NCBI RefSeq assembly: GCF_011745365.1
Contig: NW_024468917.1
Coordinates: 2,227,501 to 2,291,500 of the forward strand
DNA length: 64,000 nucleotides
Reading direction: 5' to 3'
Source of the DNA: Cryphonectria parasitica EP155
Lineage: Eukaryota > Ascomycota > Sordariomycetes > Diaporthales > Cryphonectriaceae
The translations under genes and the position numbers were made by a program. The notes below the pieces were generated by a model. It had not been told where the DNA came from. It saw only the letters and a program-made list of their open reading frames with translations, and made no database searches. Positions 34,311 to 45,554 of the stretch are shown one piece after another (positions within the stretch are counted from its first letter, which is position 1; each line of letters opens with the position of its first letter).

Positions 34311-37300
34311 TGTGACTGGTGGTACGAGCTTAAGGGATGAGAAGGTGGGAGGTAGAAGACGATGACGAAATGGTGCGGGTTGGACGTTGACGTAGGAATG
34401 GGGTGTGTTGACTCGCTGGAGAAGCCCAAAGTTTATGGGGGGTCTCGTAGTGTCAGCGATCGAATTCCCCCTTTGCGGGAAACTGCGGAAAAAAAGAACA
34501 AAAAGAAAAGAAAAAAACACAGGCAGCGTGGCACAATAGCGATGTGGCAGCAAAAAGTCAATCAATCACGAACTGAACGTGGCGTTGACTCAAAAACGTC
34601 CGTCCAAACAGCCTTTGAGTGATGGTCTGGCTAGACGGTGACGACAGAATGTCGGGGGTACGGGTGTTGCGATATGCAGTTGCAGTGGTGCCGTGAGCCT
34701 CGATGGAGAGAGTTGAGAGGAAGAAGGAAAAAAACAAGACGTCACGGATTTTGGGGCGATGACGTGGTGTGGGCGGTGGGTGGAATAAATGGGACAAGCC
34801 TGACAAGCCCACCCAGAATCTCAGATAGCAGGCACTAACAGCTCGTAGGCAAGATTCAGACGGAGTCACGCTAACACCTCGGTTGAGGAGACGGCACCCT
34901 AGCGTCGTACTTACCCCTTGACGGACGAGGCAAAGGTAGAGTGACAAGACAAGTACCGCGGCAGGTGATCCATGTCCTTGACAGCCCAGGAAGAAAAAAA
35001 GTTCTTTTCTCATTACAAAGCAGAGATCAGGTGGAGGAAAGGGATATGTCCATTCGCAGGACTGCTTGCATTTATGGATTTTGTTAAAAGTTTCATCAGC
35101 ATGGGGATGAACATCAGGCTGATTTACTTGTGATATGAGATCTTGTCTTCTATCTAATGATCAACCTCTCACTATTCTGGGCGTGCGTAAAGGGAGAAAA
35201 GGGGCAAGACGAGATAGAATATGGCCGGCATACTATGTTACCGCAGTGTCGCCCTTACCGACAAGTGCCAGCAGTCAGTCGAAAGAGTCAGTTAGTTAGT
35301 CACCTTTGTCTGAGACCAATCGCATCCATTCCTGTGCCTGCAGAATTTGGTATTTCCTTTCAGGTTTCTAGAAATCTGGTGGCGCGCTGGAGATCAGCCC
35401 TCGTTCAAGAGTGGCTGCTTGGAGAAAAGGCTGCGTAAAGTAGTCCTAACCCTCCGTTTTGTGCGTCAAAGTATAGGTACAAGGTCATGTACCCAGACAG
35501 TACGAATCACGTCGCAGTCATAACCCCATACGTCTCTGATGTACTCAGGCAAACGGGCCCCATAAACCCCCCCCCCTTCTCTCTTCTTCCCCTCCCGATA
35601 ATAAATTCCATCAGCCAGACGCAGGCATCCATCGATCCGTCATTCTCTCCTACTTCGAGTGAGTTGTCCGTCCGCCAACCATGTCTTGGTCGCATGACAG
35701 ATGCGCGAGACCGTTCGAGACCCGTGGCCATTGAGCAGGCGCGCAGGCGCGTCCATCAATCAACGGCGGGCATCCCCCAGCTGATGGATCTTACAGATCA
35801 AGGCAAAGGCTGGCCGATCGTCGATGGGCCAGAACTTGGCGCCGTAGGACAATATAGGACCCCCCAGCCCGTACATAGGAGAGGATTACCGCACCGGGGC
35901 ACTACCTTACAGTCTGCCGGGCTGGTCGAACACGAACAGCCAAGATGGCAGGATGGATGGCAGACCGTTCTGGTATGTCCCGTAGTGAGGAGACCGTGGT
36001 ATGCTCCGGAACTCTTGGGCCGGCCTGGTTCTTCCCTCATCGAATGATTCGACAGAGCAACCCCACTTTCTGCATCTCACTCCAGCCAACCCAGAGCCTA
36101 GCTTGCTCGCGAAGGTACTGCGCAAATTGCGCTAGACGCTAAGACCAGCACGTCTGCGACCTTCCCAGCAGGGGGATCGAGATGACCTGAGGTGATTCTG
36201 TCTCCATTTTGTTGAATCTCTCCTCTACCTAAGAACGAACTCTTTGTTTCGCGCTCACTCAATAACCAACCCACTCCCCGTCCCGTTCATCTTGGTTGTC
36301 AATGAGGCGTTTCGCGCAATTTCGTTTGTCCTATTTTGGTTGCTGGCTGCGACCTCTTCCTTTTGATGCCTGGATTCGAAGGAAGTTGCGCTGATGTATA
36401 TGTGAACATTCTTCGATGGTCTTTGATCTCTTGATTTCTTTAGATTCTAGACCACATGTATGTGAGCGTGGTTGAGCACAAAAAATCCATCCGAGATGGA
36501 AGGAGGAATGTACTATGGTACACAAAGCCCAAATTCAACCTCGCACTGTATGGAAACTTCCCGAAGCCACATACGCCCGCATCCCTGACTATGACGCAAG
36601 CAGTTTCCTACACCCCTGCTCTTCTTGTGCGTATCATCCAAAGTTTAGGGGGGGAGGGGGCGCTAGAATTTTTAGGGGATGAGCCTTCACCCTCAAAGCA
36701 GCCACGCCAGAGCAGGCTTTTTCTTGCGATGCACAACGGAAGAGGAAATGGGTCAGAGACATACTAACGGGCTGGGCTCGTTTTGACAGCTCGGGACCTT
36801 AGGGCACAGATCTGTAGATTAGCGACTTCATGGAACCCAGTTCTCCGCCTTCGACCTTTTTGAGGTTTCAAGTGGCGGTAGAGACACCGAGAAGGAATGA
36901 GGCTATTCACACCGGTCAGCTCCGTGTCTCAATAGTAGTACTGGTCGGGCTGGGCCTCGCGGTGATAGAACGTGGGCCAGAACTGCCTTGCTCTGTACAC
37001 GAATCCTGCCAGGGTTTCGAGCCATGCTGTAGTCCGGGGAGGCCGAGTAGAAGGTGCTTGAAGAACGTCTAGAATGGGATGGAGACGTCCACTTCCTCGA
37101 CGTGACTACAGCGGGTGGGTGGTCTTGACAGAGTCTGTCACCCTGTCCAAAACCAACCTCGAGTTCGAACAACTCATCGCCAAGCTGTAGGGCTCAGCCC
37201 GTGGAGACAACCTGTGGCCAGCATAGTACAGCATCCAGCCATCCAATGCGTCTCCAAAGATCTGTAGGGCTGAGAGGCAGGTCACACTTGAATCAGAGAC

Positions 37301-37944
37301 CTTTGAAAGAAAGGGCCGAGTAGACGCGAAACGACGCGCTTTCTAGGGTCGACGCACGTGGGAGCCCAGTTGGATTCGCGACGTCATCGCCAGAGCCACA
37401 TTGCGGCTCTGTTTCTAAGTTGCATGCAGCGCAATTTAGATCCCGTCTCGGACATGTCAGAACCGAGCGGAAATTGTGGGCTGCCTGCTTCCATCATCGT
37501 CACGTTTGATGACAACTCAAGGAGGCTGGCTGCATTTGAGCGTCAAGACCACGCATACAATGAAGCAACGGCGGGTTTTTTTCTTTTTGTTTTTTTCTTT
37601 TCTTTCTTGCGCCAGCTTGTAATGTTGTCAACCCCAAAGCCATTGCTTGTGGCAGCGATAATAAGCCTAGGAAGGTGGGGGAAGGGGGAACAGTCGCTGG
37701 ACAGCTTGGCAACGACTCAGATCTAGTCGCCCAGGCGCATTCAGAAATGGACAACTCTCCCGAATTCTTAGTCAACGTGCCTACTGCTGCTCATCGTCTA
37801 ACAACACATCTCTCGATGCAATACTAAGCATGGAGACAAATCTTATCAGGAAACTACAAGTAAGCCAGACCGCCAACCATGCAGCGGTGAGCGGTTGCTA
37901 CTCATGCCGTCGGCCCCCTGATTCAAACGAGTCAACCGTAGACC
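34311..37944. other. 3.6-kb Atf1 upstream region, no supported gene
   Basis: Between the Atf1 start and the GST-like gene's end. The first ~500 bp carries CRE/AP-1-like sites (34388-34765). C10 lies at 35567-35576. A 186-codon open frame at 35487-36047 (+) has no recognisable motif and was not accepted. Confidence 0.45.
34388..34765. promoter_or_regulatory. CRE and AP-1-like sites upstream of the Atf1 gene
   Basis: TGACGT half-sites occur at 34388-34393 and 34760-34765. GACGTCA lies at 34738-34744, one base short of a full palindromic CRE. TGACTCA (AP-1/Gcn4-type) is at 34586-34592. All lie 80-455 bp upstream of the bZIP start codon, so they may fall in promoter or 5' leader. Confidence 0.45.
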
Positions 37945-39050
37945 TCACAGGCGAGCAGCCTGGCCCTCTTTCGCAATCCTGAAGCCATGTCTGGGTGCAT
38001 GAACCCTGATGGCAGGTGAGCCTTGTACCTCAGCCCTAGTCTCGAAAACCACCTCCTTCTCGTCCAAACCAATCAGGACCCCCGAGTCTTTGTGTGTCAT
38101 GCCGCTGTCTGTCGGGAACACCACAACGCGGTCACCCTTGGAAAGACCTAATGCCTGGACGATAGGGTCCCCTCCTTGGACCTGTCCGTCCTCGTCGAGA
38201 AATGGAGAGCTCAAGATAGCCTGCGTGGCCTCGGCGCCTGCAATGGTAGGGACCTTTCCCAGCCTCGCCGCAGCTGCAGAGACGGCCTTGTCAAACCTCT
38301 CGATCCATGCAAACACCCTGGGGAACTGCCTCTCGGACAGCTGGTCCGGCGGCAGCGCGACACGCATCCCCCAAAGCCAGTGCAACGGCCAGACAGCCTC
38401 GATGTCCGCCAGGCTCGGCCCGTCCGTCTTCAACAGCCACTCCCGCCCGTCCACGAGCAGCGCCGTCTCCAACAGCTCAAACACCCCGCGCAAATTGGCG
38501 ACGGCTTCTGCCCTGGCCTCTGCCGGCGCGGCGCCGAAGTTTCTACCACCCACAAAGTCCGACCGGTCCTTGAGCCAGGCCTTGTCTTTGAACAGGGGCA
38601 TCTGTGGCGGGATGAGCGTCGCCGCCCAAAGGAACGGGCCTGCGTCGACCATGAGGGCTTCGAGCAGGCGCTCGATGGCGCGGTGGTCGCCGGCTGCGGC
38701 CCCGAGCTTTGGCGCGGGGGCGGGGAGGGTCTCGAGTTTCTGGAGGATGAGGCGGGTGTCGAGGTACACGTCTCGGCCAATGGCGAGGATGGGAATCCGG
38801 CGATATTTGATTCCGAGTGCTGCGACGTCCGGACGTGGCATCATATTCGGTTGTTCCTGCGGGGCTGTTTAGCAGGTAGGTCATGGTGAAGAAGAAGAAA
38901 AGAATGAAGAAAGCTGCTTGTGACGTTCTGGTTCTTGCCACGCACTGTCTGCTTGTATGGTATGCCACGAAGTTGCAGATACCACTCGATCCTCTTCGCA
39001 TAGGGGGAGAATTTGTATCGGTATAGGATGATGGGGTGCTCTGACGACAT
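37945..39050 (-). CDS. glutathione S-transferase-like protein
   Basis: Predicted 338-aa cytosolic protein, two exons: complement of 38946-39050 and 37945-38856; GTGCGT donor and GCAG acceptor give GIPYKQT-EQPNMMPRPDV. Residues 7-85 form a thioredoxin-like GST N-domain: IILYRYKFSPYAKRIEWYLQLRGIPYK, then a PDVAALGIKYRRIPILAIGRDVYLDTRLIL segment with the conserved cis-Pro (RIP) and the Asp/Thr glutathione-contact region. An alpha-helical C-domain follows (about 100-245). The last ~90 residues form an extra beta-rich region (VVVFPTDSGMTHKDSGVLIGLDEKEVVFETRA) found in a fungal branch of this family. No signal peptide. No cluster partners are adjacent. Whether it conjugates glutathione or has another role is not shown. 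Confidence 0.87.
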
Positions 39051-41002
39051 GATGGGCTGTTGTTTGGGCAATCCACAGGACGAGTTCGAATACGTTCGTT
39101 GAGTCGAGTCTGTCCCGGCTGTAGCTAACTTTGACAAAGTAGGAGCTCGCAAGTCTCGGTATGTTCCAAGGAAGATATCGCGTTGTAATTGCTTCTCAGA
39201 AACACGGTCCGGGGAAACGTGTGGGTTCGGACGCTTTCACGGAGCTAGTCTTCGAAAACAACACACTGCGACAGGATGACCACTCTCGAGTATTTTACTC
39301 GAAACGTCCGTTCATCTAGGCTCAGACGTAATGGTTTGATTGAAATTCCATGACGGAGATCAATTGTTTGCAAGAAAATAAGGTAGTCCTAGGGGCCCTT
39401 CCTGCGGCACGGCACCTTCCTCTCTCCTCAAGAGATGCCTCGGCATGATATCACGGCTTAGAAGGAGAGGCGCGCGTTAGCTCGTGGAGTTACCTTAACA
39501 AGCAACAACTATGCATATGCAGTAGCTCTCGATATAGCGACAGCGATGATCTCGAATGCCATCGTCTACACCCTGGTATGTTGTCAAAGGAATCAAATTA
39601 TAAACACAAGAATAAGAAAAAGCACCATATTTGTGCTGTGGTTAAAGCGCTTGTCTACCCCTTTCAAGAGCGAACCATTTGCACTGGTCAATTGCCTGTC
39701 CTCCAGCGCGGCCCTCCCCCAAAACATGCCTCTACCGCGTCCCCACCCCCGCAGCAGATCTAGCTGCTAAGTTCCCGCTGCCCTGCCCGCATTTTCCCCC
39801 TCTCTGCAGCAACCAATCCTCTTTCGTGGTCGTCGTCGGCCAAATCTCAGCCGCGCGACGACAGAGAGCAGCATCGCGGACGAGCTCTACCATACACACG
39901 CTCTCTCTCATCCTCGTCACATCTCTGAAGATGAAATAGGTTTCTCTGTTCTCCTTCTTCTTTCTTTCAACCGTACACATCAGAACGGCAACCTGCATTT
40001 CATGACAGTGTTGCGTTCCATCTGCCACGAAGTGTGTCGTGGATGGACACAGTTCGCGCTGCTTGGGGCACTCGGACACGTCCGCCTGAGGTTGTATGGA
40101 GCGCGAACTTCTCCCGTGTCTTGCGGGAACCCATCAGATGCCAGATGTAATGTGTGCTGCGTGGACTTTGCGACCGAGCACGAGAAGAGATGGAGCATGG
40201 GACAACACCAGCAGCCGACATGGCGGTAGGTATTTGTGATCCACCCTACCTTTCCGTCTCAAGTGAGCTCAGGTAGGAAGGAAATTGAGGTGCATGTTGT
40301 TTTACGTCAGGCTACTATATAACCTTCCTTTCCATGGCTTACTTGTTCTCTGTGCTTGCCGATGATGAGACCATTGTTACCTTCAACCTAGAGTCATAAC
40401 ACCTTCATTGGCGACGATGACATGGTTCAGGATTTTATAGACTACAACGGTCTGAGGCAGCTGGATGTATCACTCCACCCCCCCCCCCCTCCCCGGCTTT
40501 CTCAAACCCAGTGTTGCCCAACTTTCTCCTTTCAATTTCGCTCCTTGTCGTTCCTGATGGTCCTGGCTGGGCATGTAAAAAGAGTCTCCAGAGGATCAGA
40601 CAGCAGCAGCAGCACACAAGCCTGGTCTTCATTCTTGTGATGCTATTGAGGCTGTCTGAAATCTATATCCACCCAGAGCATATTACAGTCCAGGTCTCAA
40701 CTCGAAGTGACAACTTCTTGTGATTCACCTAGTAGTGAAGTGGCCAGTGATGGAGATTAAACATGTAAGCAGATATGCTCGGCACGAAGGGGCTCTTCTC
40801 TAGCGCTTCATCGTGATGCAAGTTATAATACCGTTTTTGGAGATCCTTGGGGATGCTTGGATCCCATATTATATCGTTTGACCAGGCAGAACGGCCATTA
40901 TTACTACATATGCATATGTACGTGTCTGTATATGAAACAGGTATACACATATAGAAATGGAAGAAATCGGCGTCATTCAGCTCTCGCAACAACTGCGGAT
41001 GC
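39051..41002. other. intergenic, no supported gene
   Basis: GST-like promoter and NCS1 permease 3' region. C12 at 40478-40489. Short frames only. Confidence 0.5.
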
Positions 41003-42759
41003 TTACTTGCCGGTGTACTTCCTCTCCAGATACCTCGCAGGCACATAGACCACCAGCGTGAAGACCAGCGCCAGCTGGTTACCGATATCACCGCCATAGT
41101 CGCCAATCTTAGCGGCCAGGGCGCCGACGTACCAGGTCTCGCTCATACCGACAACGCAACCGGCGATACCAGCGGCAAAAGCAAAGCCGCCGGCCCAGCC
41201 AAAAGGCAGGCGGGAGGGGTCGTTCCAGGCCTCAAGATCATAGCCCTGAAAGCCGGAGGCGCCGCCGCGGTAGAGGTAGTGCTCGACGAAGAGGATAACG
41301 AAGAAGCTAGTGTTCCAGTAGCCGAGCAGGGAGAGGAAGTTCTGGAGGAAGGTGAGGAGCTTGTCGCGCCCGACGAGGGCGAGCAGGATAATGAGGACGA
41401 ACATGACGGCGGTCCAGACGAAGCGGGGCACGACGGAGAGGGGGCGGGCGAACTGCTGGACGGAGAGGCCGGCCGAGTAGAGGGCGATGGCGTTCATGGC
41501 GATGCCGGAGAAGGCAAGGAGGACGAGGAGAAACTTGGCAAAGCCGACCGGGTGCACCATGGTCTGGATGAAGAAGCCGATGCCGGTATCCCAAGCGTCC
41601 AACCAGTCGGTTTTGTAGTTGAGGGCAGAGCCGCAGAGGGCGCCGAGGATCATGCCAAGGCAGGTGGGGAGGCCTAAGGAAAACTGGTAGTCAGTCGACG
41701 CTGTACGGTCTTCTTTCTTACCAGTGCTTCTTGGAGGTTCGAAGCACAAGGGAGGAGGGGGTTCTCCATTGTGGACATACCAATTCCAAGGGTGGTGTAG
41801 ACAAACACCTTGACCTTGCTCGTGTTCACGGGGTACTCGACATAGTAATCACTGACGATGGAGCACCACGAGGCAGACGAGCCGTACAGGACGGCAAAGA
41901 GGGTGAGCGACATGCCGGAGAGGGTGGCGCCGGTGACGGTGGGCGGGGTGCTAACGTCTGCAAAGTGGCCGGCATAGCCGTACATGATGACCATGATGAC
42001 GGCGATGATCATGCCGGCAAACTTCTCGTAGGTGAAGACGGCCTTGAGACCGACAAAAGAGACGATAAAGCCGCACACGGCAGCGATGATGACGCCCAGC
42101 TCGGAGCCTAGGGTGCCGTCCGACACGGCAGACAGGGCCTGGCCGCCGGTGATGCAGCCGACCGAGGACCAGCCGATCTGCTCAATCACGTTGAGCAGGG
42201 CAATCACCTTGGAGGGCCACCAGCCCATAGAGTAGCGGGAGATGGAGACCTGACGGAGGCCTGTGCCAGGACCCATTGTCGCGCACCAGCCCTGTTGCAA
42301 GCAATTATCTCTGAGTCAGCCACGCATGTCTCTTGATAAGACAAAAAAAATACAACAGGCAGACCAATCAGTAAGATGGCAACCCACAGTGACGGCGCTT
42401 CCGATCAGCGAGCTGAAGATGATAATGACAATACTCCTCCACAGGTCCAGGCCCAGCTCCCAGCCCAGGAAGCCGGTGGTGAAGCAACTCAGGTTGGTGG
42501 TGGCGCTCATCCACATGAGGAACATGACGGCCTGGTTGGAGAAGCTGGCGTAGTTGGGATCACGGTCCTCGGGGCGGCGGCGCTCGATGCCGTGCGTCTC
42601 GACGCCGATCTTGCGGTCCATGGCATCCTCCCAGCCACGGAGGGTGGCGAGGATCCCACTGCCGCCGCGACTCGGTCGAGACGAGACATCGTCGTCGCCG
42701 GAGCCGTAGGGCGAGGTGGCGATCTTGGACTCGACGGGGTGCTTCTCTTCGTCCTGCAT
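41003..42759 (-). CDS. NCS1-family purine-cytosine permease (Fcy2/FcyB-like)
   Basis: Predicted 517-aa plasma-membrane symporter importing cytosine and/or purines with protons. Three exons: complement of 42388-42759, 41781-42291 and 41003-41673; donors GTGGGT and GTATGT, phases consistent. The acidic N-terminus leads to IGVETHGIERRRPEDRDPNYASFSNQAVMFLMWMSATTNLSCFTTGFLGWELGL, the first helix region of fungal Fcy-type permeases. After the first intron the chain reads WCATMGPGTGLRQVSISRYSMGWWPSK, the highly conserved NCS1 loop. About 12 hydrophobic segments can be counted. The C-terminus is short (VPARYLERKYTGK). Length matches Fcy2/FcyB. Six HGATAR sequences in the ~1 kb upstream suggest nitrogen-metabolite (AreA/NIT2) control. 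Substrate range cannot be fixed from sequence. Confidence 0.93.
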
Positions 42760-43008
42760 CTTGCTGGGGGTGTGTTGAGAGACACACAGAGAGAGAGAGA
42801 GAATGAGAGGGGGGAGGAGGGGATCTCTTCTTCGACCAAAAGAAGAAGAGAGGGGAAGGGGTAAGAAAGTCAGAAGAGGGGGGAGGGGAGGAGAAGAAGG
42901 TGTTCAAGAGTAAAGAGGAGAGAAGTCAACACTCTAGCGCTTTGTGGGCTGTGAGGCGATATCTTCAGTTTAACTCATCTGGTGGCGCCGAGAGAGGGGC
43001 CGGGGTCG

Positions 43009-43716
43009 TTATCTTGGAGGGGAGGTAAAATAATCCCGTAACCCTTCGCACGAAATTGGGTTCGAAACGAGGACAAGATGAAAGGGTCTCTCTACCGACC
43101 AAGAAGTTAAAAGAAGAAGAGCAATAAAAGAATGAAGCTTTTTGAGGGTCACGCGGTCATCATCTCACTTTCAAATTGCAGTGATAACCGCAAAATACCT
43201 TTTAAGGCATTGTCTATTACTTGAAAAGTACTACAGTATGTTATCGAAAAAAAGGGTCTCGACCCTTTCCGGCTTCAACAGAAAAACTATCCTGTTGCCG
43301 AATTTTTTTTTTCTTTTTTTCTTACTTGCCCTCCCCTAAGGAATACTAACTAAGTTATCGCCTTATCGAGAGCAGGGAGCACCGTTACCACCACACCACT
43401 CACCCTACCGAGCACTAAAATAGGTCAAGGGTATCACCGAGGCACAACCCATTCGTGCCTTCCAGGACTGTTCAAAAACCAAAAACCAAAAACCAAAACA
43501 AGTATCCACCCAACAAGCCTCGCCAGCAGGGATAAGCGCAGCTGTCCAGTGTCGACGGCGCCTTGGCTATTGTACAGAACTGGCAGCTGCCCGCGTGGCC
43601 CCATGCTGCGGTACCTTATCTTTATGGGAATGTGGGAAAGCAGCATTCCTTCCCGCAGCGAGAGGGATACACGCCCCTCTACCCCTCTGCTTCTCTTCCC
43701 CTTGTGCCACTGATAA
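43009..43716. promoter_or_regulatory. cluster of GATA-factor sites upstream of the permease
   Basis: HGATAR sequences (either strand) at 43009-43014, 43242-43247, 43355-43360, 43363-43368, 43617-43622 and 43711-43716. Roughly three would be expected by chance in this length, so enrichment is modest. Confidence 0.35.
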
Positions 43717-45518
43717 GCGGCCCGCTAGCGACATTCTAGAAGATCGATGGGGAGGTTGGGGTCCAGGCTCGTGCCTGCTGCGCCGTGCCTGGGCTGCATC
43801 GGCGGTACCGCAAAAAGAGGCACTGACTGGTTAGCACTAACCCCATACTTTTCCATTTACGGATTATCCGGGGGGTTAGGGGATTCAATCTCTTCCACTT
43901 GTTTGTCACAATTGTGCGTGCGGCAGAGAACATACTATATTGTATGCTTGAAAGTGAAAGAAGAAGGCACCCAATTTGTACATGTACGATAGTAATGCCA
44001 CGTCGACATGATGGTCGCCCACCAACCAACTATCTTGATAGACGACCCAGCTACATACGAGCCGCCGACACCAAGAGCAACGTACGTGGGAGGGGAAACA
44101 AAGCCTTGACGAAAACAAGAGAGGTACTGAGATCGCCCCCATGAGAGATCGTCGTACCAGCACGGTTGGTCAAACTCCCAACACGGTGCTTCTCAGGTAT
44201 GACCCGTTGTCGCGTGTCACCGTCGCCGCACTGGTGGTAACATGGAGCGAGGAGAGGCATACATGGAGAGATGGATGCCTCTCCACTCTCAATCTCATGA
44301 AGCCAGGACCTGGACTGAAGCAGCCATGAGAGAACTCCCAGTTCTCCTCCTTTGGGACGCCTGCCACCAGGCCAGCGCCCCAGCCACACCCACAACAACA
44401 GCAGACATCACACACTCAGGCCTCGAACAGTCCAAGGAGAAGGTTGTACGAGGTGGGGAGCCAAGCCAACCGCAACGACGTGCCATGAGAGGCCACCTCC
44501 AAGCGAATGAATGGCTCTCCAACGGTGCCCCTGCCCCGTGTGCGATGGAAGTATGCGATGGAGAGGGTAGGAGCAGTAGAGTAACAGTAGCAGAAACGTT
44601 GCATTACCCTGTGACACTATCGTGGCTCTGCCCCTTTCATACATAGCCTGTCCCGAGACACGGCGTGTGCTCTCGACGCGCCCGGCCAAGTTGCTTGATT
44701 ATGTTTCGGGAGCAGGAAGCCAAGCAGCTCTCCCCCGCACGGTGTCGTACAACCGCCGCCTCTCCCTCTCTCTTCCTTCTTTCGGTATCACCGCACGACA
44801 GGGAATTCGAGCCCGTAGCGATCGGGAGGGAGAGAATTGGCCCGGCGTCGTGCGAGCCTACGGGGCTTTCGCTGTCTGCTGCTGACCAAGGACCCGGCGA
44901 GATTCCTCTCTCATGCCCCAAACCTCATAATCGAGGCATAACGCAAACAGTGAATAACCCCTCAGGTCTCACAACCCTCCCATATGGCTCACCCAAGTGT
45001 ATTATTTCCTCGCCATGTCAAATATGTATTTGCTGTAGACGTTGAAGTGTGGCGCATCCTTCAGTTGTTACCGTGGTCGCAGTCCTTTTTGTTGTCGTTG
45101 TTAAGCCATATCTGCCTCCTGGTTCCGGGTACGTACTCGTAATGTCTCACACGTGCGCTATCCCAAGAACAAACCTCTTCGTCCCCGACTTCTTGTGTCT
45201 CACTCCTCGAAATGAAAGGGAAAAAAAAAGAAATTCACCAAAAACAGGGGCACAATCTCTGGATTGTCCAATATCTCTGCCCGTTCCAGAACACAGATGC
45301 AGTGTCATGGGGGGAGACCATAACACCAACCCAGACTCGATGATGCTGAGCCAAACAGCAATACTGGTGAGCACGCGTGGCCGACACAAGCGGGCCAGCG
45401 CAGACCTTCCTGTCGATAGGAACAGTGCGCGTCCACGTGGTAGGAACGTGACCAGCAGCAATAGACATGCCATGAAATCCCCCTAAAGCCTCGCCAGCCT
45501 GGTCTGGAGACCTCGTCC

Positions 45519-45523
<5 letters not shown>

Positions 45524-45550
<27 letters not shown>
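45524..45550. repeat. A27 homopolymer
   Basis: Twenty-seven consecutive A on the + strand, the longest homopolymer in the window. No coding remnant was recognised upstream. Confidence 0.98.

Positions 45551-45554
<4 letters not shown>

Noticed and set aside
35487..36047. 186-codon open frame upstream of the Atf1 gene
   Set aside because: No recognisable motif, mixed composition, no supporting splice structure; may be chance.
10894..42759. Four unrelated gene models (acyltransferase, Dsn1, Atf1, permease) each give 517 aa
   Set aside because: Rechecked arithmetic holds, but the proteins are unrelated and the coincidence has no plausible meaning.
44242..44646. 134-codon open frame in the 7.3-kb gene-poor region
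   Set aside because: Overlaps other frames on both strands and has no domain, signal peptide or codon pattern like the real genes.
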